Origin: Gloeopeniophorella convolvens
Taxonomy: Eukaryota > Basidiomycota > Agaricomycetes > Russulales
Length of the DNA: 64,000 bases
Assembly (NCBI GenBank): GCA_022496205.1
Contig: WTXD01000040.1
Span: 1 to 64,000, forward strand
Direction: 5' to 3'
Part shown: piece by piece, positions 23,025 through 33,862 of the stretch
How positions within the stretch are numbered: the first letter of the stretch is position 1
Layout: each line of letters opens with the position of its first letter
Position numbers and translations under genes: made by a program
The notes under the pieces: generated by a model
What the model was told of the DNA's origin: nothing
Seen by the model: only the letters and a program-made list of their open reading frames with translations
Database searches by the model: none

Positions 23025-23916
23025 TCCTAGGGTAGTCTCCTATCGATTTTGGTTAGGACCTTGCCTGCTTTTCAGTGGCTCGCAAAGCTTATCCGAGTCT
23101 CAAGAAATCTAGGAAGTCATGTACAGGTTCCCGCGCCCCGGGTCCTCGCCTTGTCGTATCGACACGCTTCCATGGAAGCTCCTAGCTACTTTCCTATCGA
23201 TGGTGCTGTTTGTCGTATAACACTCACCCTTCTCACAGTGTGGTGCAAGCCACGGGGTATCCTCATGACGGTTCTGGATGAGAACCGAGACTCGCAGGCA
23301 GTAACTCCGCTTGCCCCTGCTGGCCAAGCTGCCAAATCCGCAGTAAGTTAATCTGAGCGTATGAGGGTCAGGTGTGGGTATTCTTGGACTTGGTCTCCCA
23401 CCGGCTGTGATTCATCGTCGTTCGTGGGGAATTCCTCGACTCCACTTACCAGCGGTGCGTTCCCCACAAGCCTGAGGCGGAGATAGCCCGCGCTTGGTGC
23501 CGATAGTGCCTATCCTGATTTTCCCTCTCTCGTTTTGAGCTGTGCTTACCACCGCACAATCCCCAGAATGCCGCTTGGCTCTGACGAGTCCTCCGCTTCT
23601 CTGGACCTATGAGAACCAATGCACGCCTCAGGGCATTTTCTCTTCCCACCAAAATTTCCAATTTCATACTTTGGAAACTGATTGTCATAAGATTCCATTG
23701 GAGATTATCACAAGATCCTTCCCATGTCCACGAATCAATGACCAATGCCCACAACGCCGTCCTGGCGCAACAGGTGGCTGAGTATCATACCGTTGACAAT
23801 CTTTCTCACGCCCTCTCAACGGAAGTTACATAGATGAGGCGATAACGCTGCTCAATCTCCCGAATTTTGTTCGCGAGGGGCCGTTCATCTTGTGGAGGCG
23901 GCACCCAGAAACCTCA

Positions 23917-23936
23917 GCTTGTTCACGTGAACAAGC
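23917..23936. repeat. Perfect 20-bp palindrome with CACGTG core
   Basis: GCTTGTTCACGTGAACAAGC equals its own reverse complement and is centred on an E-box (CACGTG). It lies in gene-poor DNA. Confidence 0.8.
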
Positions 23937-24194
23937 ACAGCGCATTTCTCAATTGCACCATGAACGCGTCTTGGGGCGTTGCTTCTCAATGTGTCTCTTC
24001 TGGACCTACTAACGCGCCGTGGCGCTTATCGATCAGCTGGGCAGATCACTTCCCGAGCAACTCGGCGAACATGTGTAGTTGTTTTCACACGGCGCTTCCA
24101 ACCACAGCCGCTTAACTCAACGGCAACCCCTGCCTGCCCTTGATTTGGTAGTCGCCGTACCGTCACTTGCGGTTTTGGAAGCGGTGGTGAACGC

Positions 24195-24440
24195 TACAGC
24201 CAAATTCAATAGCATTGGCCCTGCGTTGATGTCCGTTCAGAACAGGCGTGTTCTGGCGGAGACTGCAGCAGTAGCATCCGTCCAATCACGCTTGCGCGTG
24301 TGTCTGCCGGCTGAGCACGGCAACTCGAACTGAGCGCGCTTACGTGCGGACCTTCCATCTTGGGCCGTGCACATATCAGACGCCTGTTCTGAACCGACGT
24401 CAACGCGGGGCCTATGACTTTGAATACCGCTGTAATGAAG
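24195..24440. repeat. Inverted pair of ~60-bp coding-like arms
   Basis: The plus-strand arm around 24195-24250 and the minus-strand arm around 24383-24440 are roughly 80 percent alike by eye. They share the 16-base word gttcagaacaggcgt plus flanks. Differences in the central part fall mostly at third codon positions of one frame. Confidence 0.65.
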
Positions 24441-25316
24441 CGCTTACTTACGATCAGTGTGTAAAAACTGAGCACAGGAGCGATAATGGTGTGCCATGTT
24501 GAAACGAGCTACATAAATTTGTGTGGATCGCTGGTATATCACCCGAACTTCCGGCTTGTCGGTGATAAGTCCGACAAAAGATCGTTTGTCGCCGACTTTG
24601 ATCTATTGTACGGGTAGCGGCACCCGATGTTGAGCGCAGGCCAAGAAACGTACTGGCGCCATGCGCCATGATCCTACAATTAAGCCTAGACCGCCGAGAG
24701 ATTACAGCGCACTAGACTGAAGCTGGCAGTGCTATGAGCTGGCAAAGGCGTAGCTGTAACGCCGAGTTGAAAAAACAAGTGGCCTAGGTACTGTATAATG
24801 GAATGTAACACTTGTACATAGTTTCCAAATAATTGGCCATCAGCGGAGGCTAGCGGAGGGGTCGCTGAGGGGCCGCAAGTCGCGCCCTTGTTGAAGATGA
24901 TTAATGATTAGGTGACGTACGCAGGTTGAACTGGATTGAAGCGTATTATCGAGTCGAATCGGGTTTGGCGCTTGGGCCCTAACAGAATGCCAGTAGAGGA
25001 TCGCCGAGTCTGTTCACCTGGTCCGCATAGTTGCACGAGCCGACGGCTAGCAAACCGTAGGCCGACAGTAGCAAAGGAAAGCTAGACAGGACTCGGGAAG
25101 GTTAACATTGTGGCCGCGGTGAGACTCGTCCGACGAATCTGACCAGGGCCTAGGGCGGGGCCATGGAGCCGGGTACCGGTGCCACGTGCAGTTGGAAGCT
25201 TGGGCTCCGTGCAGCGCGCACAGCTCGCCTTGCCATGTATGCATGCTTGCGGCAGTACTCTCCTGAACTCGCCCTTGGCTCCGTGGCATGACACCTCAGC
25301 TTTCTATTCTCCCCCC

Positions 25317-28300
25317 ATGACATCCATACTTCAGGTACTCCTCGCGGTCTGGCGTCGTTTACGAGTTTCGAAGGATTTCCTCAAGGTCCACCTGAAGCGT
25401 TGGACTCTGCTTTTGATCATCCTCGGTCGCAGATTAGGCTCATGGACTATCTGGTCCTGGGGATGCGGCTCCCAGGGCTCGAAGCCAAACAAACAACCCC
25501 GTTACTTCAGGACGTCAGTTCCAAAGGCGGATAGTCCGGTGGAGTTGCGGGGATACGGAGTGGCCGCCAGCGTCCTTCCAACCTCGGTGAGCCGTTCAAA
25601 CCTTCACTCGGAGTCGTCCAGTGCAAACGCAACGAATCACTCTACCGGCTCAAGCGCTGCATACTCCCGTGCGCCCGCCGCACTCAACACGGACGCCCAT
25701 CAGTACCAGAATTATGCTCCATCCCTCCCGTCGCCAATTCCAGGCTCTCTACACCCAAGCATGCGCAGCACAGGAAATCTCAGCATTCGGAGCGCCAGCG
25801 ATAGGCTTTCCGTGATACAAGCAAACTCGGAGCGCGAGTCGATCCGCTCCTCCGTCGGTCAACCATCGCGATTCTCCAGGGCGCCTCATCGGCAGTTTGG
25901 ACGAGGACCATCACGGTCGAACGAGCGAGACGGGCCACAGTCGAGGTCTCCTTCCCCAAGTCGCCACCCACCCGTCCACCTTCCTCCTGCATACCAACCT
26001 CAGCCCCCTCGCCTCGAGATCAACATAGATCATCTTCATCATCCAGCCCGCGGTGGCAGTGCGCTGGATCTACCTTCGGCCGTCTCAACGACAGATGGTC
26101 AGTTGAGCCCGCCAACTATCCGAAGGAACCAACGGAGGCAGTCTTCGACGAGCGTGGTGGTGGGGATAGAAAACCCGTCAACGGAATCCCTTCCACTGAG
26201 TCCTTCAAGTCGACTTGAGCCGTTTACTGAGGAACCCAATGTCATCGACACGCCCACCGCGGTGTCATCACCCGACTCGGTGATTACGGAATCAATACGC
26301 GAACGAGCCTCACAGATGTCTCGTCCCTTGTCCCAAATATCAGACTTTTACTTGCCTGAGGGTCGGTTTATAGCGTTGATACAATCTGACCAAGTCCCAC
26401 GCTACTCGGAGAAGCACAAGATGCAAGTAATACATCTCGCCGTACAGCCGTACACTCACACGCATTGGCAGACCTCGCACAGAAGTATCATATACTATAG
26501 ATCCTCTAACGACCTTCTTTCCTTAGTACGTATTACAATCAAGGGACTCCTCTCCGAGCCTGACGAAGCTCCTAGTTTCTCGGAGCGAAACACCCTTGAT
26601 CAAGATTCCGCAAGGCAGGAGTCCGGTTCCTGGATACCCGCCACCCATCCGGATGGTGCCCTCTACTTCTACGATCCAGACAGGGTACGTGCACTGCCGA
26701 CATTCTCGAAACTCACGGCACGATCTCATTCAAATCAAGAGACTATTCACGGACACAGACATGCATAAGCCTGAGCTCAAAGAAGAGATTGAAGAATTCT
26801 ATGACTACTTGGTAAAGACCATACGTGTTGAGAATATGCACATCCCTTCGGCGAATTATGATCTCGTATTGGACATAGCGCCTACAGATGACGACAGGAT
26901 AGCGTGGTCATACTATTATGCTTGCCACGATGCTCGATGTCTATTCTGGCTTGAGCCATACGACGCTTCGTACATGGTCTCTGAACTCTTTGGTGTCACC
27001 TCCCCAGCCCACGTCAGTGCGTTGTAGTTGTTGCTTCCTACGTGCGGGAACCCCCACTGACAAGGCATTCAGAACACAGACTGGAAGCTCTCTACTGGTA
27101 TGCCAGCTGTCATTGCGGGACAATGTCGTGAGTTGACGACACATTCCCTCATCAGGACCCACTGGTCGCTTTACCCAGTCGTCTGGGAACATCGGCGGCT
27201 TAAAACCGAAGTGTACGATGAGCTGATAGGTGTACTAGCCCACGGATGCATAGGTTAGTCGCCAGTCTCGTTCCAACTGCGTGGGCTTGATCACTGCTCT
27301 GTAGACGTTATGACATCCAAATCATCTACGCTGCCCTATGATGATGATGATATGCAAAAGATGATCAGGCTTGTACGAAAGGCGAAAGGTGAATGTGCTT
27401 GAGCTATCGCAATAGATCTCACTGACCTGGAAGTCTAGGCGCCCACAATGGCGGTGAAGTGTACTTCACTGCTGGAGTCAGTGAGTTGGTTCATCATTCC
27501 CCAGATGAATTGTTCACGGCGAATGCTTTAGCTCGTTTGCTATCGTTCTTTGGTCAGTGCTGTGGACAAGACCCATACACATAGGCTTACTGATGGGTGC
27601 TTCTGTATAGCCCATTGGAGATTCCTGTACTTCCATGGACAGAGGAGCGCGCGACTAGACCGGCATCAGACGATCTACAACGGGACGAGACGCGAAAGAT
27701 CATTGCTTATCACGATGCTCTCCCCGTTGCTTTTCTTGGCCCCTGAGGTTCATCTGCAAGAGATGGAGAAATTGTGGACAGACGAGGTCATAATTGAGAC
27801 AGTCTGGAAGAGCTTTATGAACAAGCTCCTTGGAGAATGGGAAGAGCTTATTCTTTGGGTGCGACTCTACGTGACAGCGATGTACGGCGCCTAACATTAC
27901 CCCACAAGTCGACGGTGATGCTCACAGCCAATGTGGGCTTCCTAGCCATCCCTGGGGTCATCCTCATCAACAATAACAACAACAACAATTCCGACACAAT
28001 TGTTACCTCTCCAGCCCAAATTGCGAGTTACCTGTCTGTGGAAGCTAGCGTAGGTAGCATCGTGATAGGCCTGCTTCTCATTCGCCACAACCGTTCGAAG
28101 CAGAAGGAAGACCCAATGGGTGCGGTGAGTGGCCATCTTTCTGTATCATGTGTCCGCCTCTGAGAGCCTGGGCAGTCTTCCTATCTGAGCCAAAACGACC
28201 ACAGAATCTTTGGCCTGGAACCGATGGCGATCATCTTCAGCCTTCCGTGGGCGTTGCTTATGTGGGCGTGCGTATATCTTCGCCGCTCGCAACTCCACTT

Positions 28301-28660
28301 GAAGGTCATCTCAATAATTCTCCCATTAGGATGGTGATTTTTTTCGTGGCTCTGCTACTCTTATGCTTCCGTTCTACAAATCTTCCCACGCGTTTACCAG
28401 TCGCCGTGATGTCGCTTTTCATAGCTGGCCTCATCACGTGGTGCATACACAACGCGTGGGAGTCGAGTGCAGATGGGGAATTATGGCTCAGCAGCCTCGT
28501 CCCGTCATTCTGGAGTACCTCGCGGCAGGTCAACAGCACTCTGCGCCGCAAGCTTTTTTCCTTATTCGACTTGGGATCTGATCGGGGACAGCCTTCCCCG
28601 CATCCCATGCATGATATCGGGGGCGGGCCGTCGGTGCGTGCCCACGGGGTTGTTGTGTAA
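25317..28660 (+). CDS. Large multi-span membrane protein, WW-like motif, family A paralogue 1
   Basis: A protein family that I recall as expanded in Agaricomycetes; function unknown. The N-terminal ~350 residues are Ser/Pro-rich and probably disordered. A half-WW-like motif follows (GSWIPATHPDGALYFYDPDR, then RLFTDTDMHKPEL). The core runs through VLDIAPTDDDRIAWSYYYAC, ARCLFWLEPYDASYM, LEALYWSHWSLYP, RFLYFHGQRSARLDRHQT and MLSPLLFLAPEVHLQEMEKL. The C-terminus has four predicted membrane spans (STVMLTANVGFLAIPGVIL, SVGSIVIGLLLI, EPMAIIFSLPWALLMWA, MVIFFVALLLLCF) and a soluble tail. A run of seven Asn near 27970 comes from an AAC microsatellite. There are ten or more introns. The start and the intron near 26430-26530 are uncertain. 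A start at 25179 is also open. Confidence 0.65.
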
Positions 28661-30219
28661 GCTCGATATGTATTGCGTCACATCCGCACGACCTTGATTA
28701 CGCTATGTAATGACTGCCGATACCCCTCTGACTCAAACCTCATGATAATGCTACATATATTTCTACGGAACTAGAGAAAGTGTATTCCGGCCTGATCCGG
28801 TCACGACAATCAAGCTCTCTAACGTCAATAACTAGGTCAGGGCTCAGGGCTCGCGTCAGTTCTCGCTTTTCTTTTGGACTAGTATCTGTGAGTGTAACAT
28901 CTTAGTGGCAGGTTGACCTTCAGGGTGTGCTGCCGCCGGGCCATAGTCACACGCTAGCGCCGCCCCTCCAAAGTAGCTTCCTCTCAACTGCGGTACGCCA
29001 TCTACTTACCCGTGATAGCCATGGTAAGTTAGAGTGGAGGACCAGCCAAACTGACCGAGTGATCCGCTCGGGCAGCGCTGATACCCGAACTTCGGCCGGC
29101 CGCCTGTTGTTGTTGTTGCTCGTGAATTGGATGATCCACGACGATTCAGAGCCCCTAAGGGTGCCGTAGGCTGCGGCGTCGCCGCCGCCACTGGCACGGG
29201 TGATATGAGCTGTGGCACCGCCCCTACTGTTGCCGCGACCGGATACTCGCAGTTGTGGACTGCGCCAATGCTGAATTGAGGGGCCCAAGGCGGTGGAAGG
29301 CACCGGCTTTGAGTGAAATGTACATTCAGATCCAAACGTATTGATGTCCACGCTCGCCGGTGGCACAGTATTGCTCCTCGTGGACGAGACTCTTTTGTAA
29401 TCATAGCCAAGCGGCGCTGGTGCCGCGGTGGTCCTGCACCGGGGAAGCCGGGCACTGAATCCTGGTCGCGATCATAGCCCTGGAGGAAGCAATGACTATG
29501 GAATGGTGCACGATTGCCCACGTGCGTGCCCGTCGAACGTTGAACGTTGACTCCGCGAATTCAGAATCAGCGACTCCGACCGGAGGTCGCGCCCACGATT
29601 ACAGATCACCCTGTCCATGTCAGCTGTCACCGTGAGCCTCATCGTAGAAGTCTATATCTCTGTTCCGCCATCTCAACGCCGTTTCCTAGCGTACAGTACA
29701 CATGTGTTGGGATATTGGGAATCACCGTGACAGTACAGGACAGTACGTGCAGATACGGGATAATGAGTGGGTCAGCAAAGCTGCTACGCCGCCGAAGATG
29801 AATTCCACGGGGCGTCGCCCTGAAACTGCGCCCAGCGGGCAGCGCTGCCACAGAGCCGGCGAGGGTCTAGGCAATATTGCTACCGGCCCGTGCGATACGA
29901 TTCGACGATTAGTTCAATTGCATCGACGTGGAATTGCTCCTGCAACAACCCGGTCATTGATACCGTGGGGTATTATTGTCGTTGAGAGTCTCCGAACGTA
30001 TGATCATTGCAGAGATAGTGAAGTAACTTGTGTTTATTTCCGTGCGCAAATAGCATAAAGCGATACAACAATATCGCTGCAAGAAATCCTTCAACTTTGT
30101 ATTTCGCAAGCGTCGTGAATCGACGCCGACATCGCTGTATGGTCGACAGTTCGGATGAGCGATGAAGCCATTGGGAGGCTGGACAGCCACTTCATACCAG
30201 ACAGGTTGGGTGAGCTTGT
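28661..30219. other. Spacer with one doubtful minus-strand frame
   Basis: A minus-strand open stretch from about 29480 to 28947 reads APAPLGYDYKRVSSTRSNTV onward and includes a short Asn run from a TTG microsatellite (29107-29121). It has no known motif and no clear splice structure. It may be part of the small-gene cluster to its right or chance. Confidence 0.3.
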
Positions 30220-30760
30220 TCACTTGCTACTGCCCTTCAGCGGGCCGCCGGGGGGTGGCCGATTAGCGCTGCTACCAGTGGGGGCGGCGGGTCGGCTTTG
30301 GTTCAAGCCACCGACCGGCCTCGAGGGAGGGCCCTTCGGGTGGAACGGTGGAACGGACCTAGAGCGGTCAGTCGTGCAGATCGGTGCAGAGGAGGACGAA
30401 CTGCGCACTGGTCAGGAGGCAGAGATTCGGGACTGAGTTGAGTTCATGGGTCATGGATGGCTTCGGGATAAGGTGTGTGACGGGGACGTACGCCGATGTC
30501 CCAGTCAGAACTGCGGCATTGTCTGCAGTAGTACTGGACGTTCAGATTAGAGATCAGAGTGAAATCCACGGGAACGAGGAATGGCATTACCTCTCGACTA
30601 TATCGTGAGTCAAGGACGGGTTGATTGGCACCGACGTCATGGTGGGCAAGAGCAAGATGAAGAGGAAGCACTGCGGCCAGACCACGAATGCTTTCAACTA
30701 GGCTCATTCCCTTTCCTAGCGCTTTCCACATTGGATTTGGGAAGGACGAGACCGTGATCA
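30220..30760 (-). CDS. Small Pro/Lys-rich protein A
   Basis: A predicted short gene of unknown function. The safest part is the last two exons. AVLTGTSA is followed by an intron (about 30433-30492) and then PESLPPDQ. A second intron (30361-30409, phase 2) leads to SVPPFHPKGPPSRPVGG. A Gly/Pro/Ser tail ends GGPLKGSSK. The same exon order, intron phase and the core PESxPPxQxVxPFxPKGPPSxP occur in gene B at 33054-33380. That is strong evidence that both are real coding sequence. The N-terminus (perhaps MSLVESIRGLAAVLPLHLAL, near 30700) is uncertain, so the right border is approximate. No signal peptide or domain is certain. Confidence 0.45.
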
Positions 30761-31222
30761 TTGAGACTGTCGGGAAACAGTGTACCGGCCTTCAATGCGG
30801 AAACACTTCCTGAAAAGTGGAGCGAGGTGCCGGTCCTCTGGTGGTCGCAGCAGGCCTCAGAGTATGCGCGATTACTTTAATGCGCGACTGAGTTGCATGA
30901 AGTTCGGCAGTGTGCTCGGGCTCGCGGCTCGACCGCTGATCAATCGATCATGAGTGACCAATCGATTAACGTTAACGGTGGCACAGTGGCACGAGGCTGC
31001 GGTATGTGGCATGTGGCATGTGACTAGTACATTATAATCGTACTGGCAGCGACCGATTTCGACTTTGAAAGCCTGCAAATTCCACCACCGCCACCAGCTG
31101 GCAAACAGCATTCAAATACGACTAGCTGTAGTTCAGGCCGGTGATAGTGACATCTTCAGCACCCCCGGGCCCCTACCGAAACACCCAACATTCGAGCGCT
31201 CCTCTATGGCCAAATTGCTGCA

Positions 31223-32031
31223 TTATTTACGACCTGCGTGGTTATTTCCGCTGGTACCAGGGCCTTTCGATCCGTAATGGTTACTACCTAGTGCCGTTAC
31301 TGCGGGCTGCCGCTTCGGGACATTATTGGTAGAAGTCGCTTGGACCGACATGCTGTACTGCCCGTTGGCACCAGCGCTGTACTGGGCGTGAGCGCTGGAT
31401 CTTGGCTTTCCCGAAGCCGACTTGCTAGGTGGCGACCGCGCCGCATAGCGATCGAGCGCTCTCTTAAGCCTGCTGTACAGTCTCAGCGAGACGGATAGTT
31501 GAGAAGGACGTGGTGCATACGCTTCGATGTCAGGGTCATTGTCTACGTCACTGCCGGAGTCGCTGGAGTCCTCTTCAGAGTCCGAGTTGTATTCATCGTC
31601 GCCTGATCCGCGTTGGACCCCACCGCCGCTGGTCGTGGCACCGCTTCCCTTGTTTCTATTGGTTTTGTGTCAGTCAGGTCGCGCCGAGTGCCTAGTACGA
31701 CTCGAGCGCGCGGAGTTACCTTCCGTTGACGATATCAAGTGGCACCTTGACGGGAACGACCCCATTGGCCAGGGGAGGTGTAGGACTGGCGTCATGGAAC
31801 CCCGTAAATGTTGTAGCATCGACGTCTAACGCCGCTAATACTTACTTATCGGCCGACGCTGAGGTAATAGCGGAAGTGCGGCCCTCACGATACTCGTGCA
31901 CACTGGCAGCTTGGCTACTCGCGTGAGATATCGCCCGCTCGAAGAACAAGAAAGGTGCACCCGTACGTATCGAGTGTGCCCTCTACCAGTGCAAGACTGT
32001 TGTTATCCTTGTCATCATTCTCGGGAGCCAT
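31223..32031 (-). CDS. Small acidic-basic protein C
   Basis: A predicted gene of unknown function with a plausible exon chain. It reads MAPENDDKDNNSLAL, an intron, RAISHASSQAASVHEYREGR, an intron, NPTPPLANGVVPVKVPLDIV, an intron, then a last exon. That exon opens Gly/Ser-rich, runs through a dense acidic tract (EYNSDSEEDSSDSGSDVDND) and becomes basic (RLYSRLKRALDRYAARSPPS). It ends in a Ser/Asn-rich tail (GSKGPGTSGNNHAGRK). A TATA-like word on the minus strand at 32206-32212 lies about 175 bp upstream. The acidic-to-basic layout would suit a nuclear or disordered adaptor protein, but nothing identifies it. Confidence 0.42.
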
Positions 32032-33053
32032 GGCGATTCCGTCGCTGATCAAAGACACTACAATGTTACGACGTCCTGGTACCTGTGTAAAATTAATACT
32101 TCACTCACATAGTTTGAGGCTCCGCGAGTTCAAAGTCGGCGGCAGTCATCAGGCTGGACTAAAGTAGTGGTCTCTGATATCTGCAATTGACGGGTGTATG
32201 GCGCCTTTATAAGGTGCTCCCAGCCAACTCATCAGCAACCAACAGCGCCTGCCATATTATACAATCAATCCCGACCTGGACCAATCGCACGTACTTAGCA
32301 TCGCAGTTCCATGATACTAACCACCGCCATGAACCGCCGCCCGCTTCTAGTATAGGAAGAGTCTTGCGCCACCCATCCGCCGTCACTTCTTAACAAGAGG
32401 AGAGGGATACTTGGAAGCGCTACACGCCCCGCATGCGATTACAGGGGAATAGTGGGAAGCGGTGCTAGTTCTCATTAGTGAAGACTGAAGTATGACCGAC
32501 TGATGGACGCGACGCCGTCGAACCCTGGTCTCTGATTATGGGAGCTTAAGTACTCGTTCCTGCTGTCAAGCTAGGAATCTTCGGTAGCAACCAATAAACA
32601 GGAGAGGCGCGGCAAGCTTGTCGGCCCTGATTCGGTCGTTCCATCAGGACAGGAATGCGGAACGGCCGCGATCTGATCAACACGGGGATTGAACTAGCAT
32701 TCAGTATACAATGCCTCACATAGGGTACATGTCGTGAACGTCTCAGTAGCCAGCGCTCAGACAAGGCTGGCATACATCGAGGGTAGCACAGCGTCAATCT
32801 CCAGCGACTCCGATGAGAGATTGATCAAAAGATCGGAGCTCGCGAGGAGTACAAACATTCTTCGTACAATCGATGAATAGCAAGAAAGTACCGCAAACAG
32901 CAGCGCCGCATATCGGGGCGCTGCCTCGTATAAATATCATCGACTGGCTTTCGACGTCTCTGGATGAAGAGTATGTGGCTTAGGCACATGATACAGAGTC
33001 ATCGGATACTTACACGGCCACATACCAGGCTATACCAGACACTTTGTTATTGG

Positions 33054-33380
33054 CTACTTGCCCTTTGGTTTGCCTGTGGCCGGCTTTGAAGGAGGGCCCT
33101 TTGGGCGAAAAGGCGACACCGGCCTCGGGGATATTCAGATGCGTCTGAGAGGAACAGAGTAGGGAACGTACTGCTCGGGTGGCGGAGACTCAGGTCTGGT
33201 GTGGATTGAGTAGGGACTCGGGAGCAGCTATGGATCGACGCACTTTACTTCGGACGTCCCGGTCGGGGTTGCTTCCGCGGGACTGGAATCCAAGGCAATC
33301 GGGTCAGATGTAGTGACATGCATAGGCCCGGCCGAAAATCGACAATACCTTGTGTTGGGTGTCTCACTCGGCTCTGCCAT
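33054..33380 (-). CDS. Small Pro/Lys-rich protein B, paralogue of A
   Basis: A predicted gene of roughly 55 residues or more. The exons read MAEPSETPNT, SPAEATPTGTSEVK, PESPPPEQ and PVSPFRPKGPPSKPATGKPK with a terminal GK before the stop. Donors near 33240 (gtgcgt) and 33175 (gtacgt) give phase-2 junctions matching gene A. The C-terminus is Pro/Lys-rich and lacks the Gly/Ser tail of A. Function unknown. The start is the first ATG of the first matching exon and could lie further upstream. Confidence 0.45.
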
Positions 33381-33862
33381 TGGCACAGGATGGTACAGGA
33401 TCTGAATATGTGGGGCGCGGCTGACCCATCGGATGGCAACAGCCACATGCGGCACCACCCGGCCGCGGTGGACCGTACACGGGACCTCGGAGAGGCCGAC
33501 CCCGAGTCAGACCGGTGCCAGGGACCAGTGCCAGGCAAGTTGAGGCCACTGACTCTAGGTGTAGGAAACCTCGGCGCCCCGGGCACTTGCAAGGCTATCC
33601 GCGACTGTCGCTAAGTGTCGCCAGGGCCCTGGTAGGCCCCAGCACACTAGGGCACCCTATAGCGGGCGGGCCAAAGCTGTGGCTATTATGTGGGTGACGC
33701 GAGGCGGTCCCACGTTTCCGCGTTGGCACGCGATAGATCTTAAATCGCACTGCCCCACAACTGCCCCCCCAAGGGTACATAATTGGTTGAACTCAGTCTC
33801 CCAGGGCCCACTTCAGCGCGCACTCACCATCCCTCGCCCGACCCCCTCCAAGCTTCAGTACC

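Larger units (their letters stand above)
23025..25316. other. Gene-poor region with decayed coding-like pieces
   Basis: About 2.3 kb without an intact gene. Between 23840 and 24060 a plus-strand frame reads like decayed coding sequence (LLNLPNFVREGPFILWRRHP) but meets stops. It contains a perfect 20-bp palindrome at 23917-23936. It also contains an inverted pair of about 60 bp (24195-24250 and 24383-24440) whose arms both encode IGPALxSVQNRR. No recognisable transposase was found. Confidence 0.5.
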
